5,614 nt of DNA from JBMYYE01 sp049609065 (GTDB lineage Bacteria > Pseudomonadota > Alphaproteobacteria > Rhodobacterales > Rhodobacteraceae). Within the stretch, counting starts at the first letter, position 1, and every line of letters begins with the position of its first letter. Shown here in pieces: positions 5,571 through 5,614 of the stretch. The translations under genes and the position numbers were made by a program. The DNA is taken from contig JBMYYE010000126.1 in NCBI GenBank assembly GCA_049609065.1, positions 1 through 5,614 on the forward strand. Reading direction: 5' to 3'. The notes under the pieces are model-generated. The model made no database searches. It was not told the DNA's origin and worked only from the letters and a program-made list of their open reading frames with translations.

Positions 5571-5614
5571 CTATTCCCATTCCATTTCTTGGTAGACGGC
5601 TTGGGCATTTTTGC
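5571..5614 (-). CDS. Possible 3' end of a further minus-strand gene (edge fragment)
   Basis: The minus strand at the right edge reads KNAQAVYQEMEWE followed by TAG (5573-5571). The peptide looks like a natural C-terminus, and a terminator-like hairpin begins about 55 bp beyond the stop, which fits the end of a transcription unit. Thirteen codons are too few for a family call. A second minus-strand frame is also open from the edge to a TAA at about 5444-5446, so the true frame cannot be decided here. Confidence 0.28.
   Translation of the reverse strand, partial: KNAQAVYQEMEWE

Noticed and set aside
1..5614. CRISPR array, tRNA, rRNA or complete insertion sequence
   Set aside because: No regularly spaced repeats, no cloverleaf-like or rRNA-like sequence and no transposase motifs were seen on either strand.

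Overview
The window looks like chromosomal DNA from an alphaproteobacterium, most likely Rhodobacterales (Roseobacter/Rhodobacter relatives). The evidence is protein-level resemblance recalled from family knowledge (a YcjX/YcjF pair, a DUF6161-type C-terminus and an alphaproteobacterial-style TruA) together with GC-rich third codon positions in those genes. No database search was possible.

Left part (1-3660): core genes. The 3' end of a plus-strand gene resembling DUF6161 membrane proteins meets ycjF head-on, with the two stop codons directly abutting. ycjF and ycjX form a minus-strand pair with a 4-bp ATGA overlap. ycjX encodes a P-loop GTPase-like protein starting at TTG, and ycjF encodes a two-helix DUF697 membrane protein. 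A 214-bp divergent intergenic region separates ycjX from truA, which encodes tRNA pseudouridine synthase A and has all its catalytic motifs.

Middle part (3661-4191): 531 bp with no convincing gene. It holds short inverted repeats and a weak hairpin, and looks like eroded intergenic or formerly mobile sequence.

Right part (4192-5614): a more AT-rich minus-strand gene encoding a Shedu-type (SduA, DUF4263) anti-phage nuclease. It has an intact D-x(12)-E-I-K catalytic core and a long N-terminal region that is probably a sensor. It appears to be a one-gene defence system inserted beside housekeeping genes. Upstream of it lie a 13-bp palindrome and a GC-rich hairpin with U-rich tail, whose arms overlap alternative pairings and so resemble a terminator or attenuator. 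The last 44 bp may hold the 3' end of another minus-strand gene.

The most interesting part is the Shedu gene together with the structured DNA just upstream of it. The rest is ordinary conserved chromosome, with a few regulatory details worth checking: a truA ribosome-binding site inside a hairpin, a ycjX TTG start with a very short predicted leader, and a terminator-like structure inside the 3' end of ycjF.
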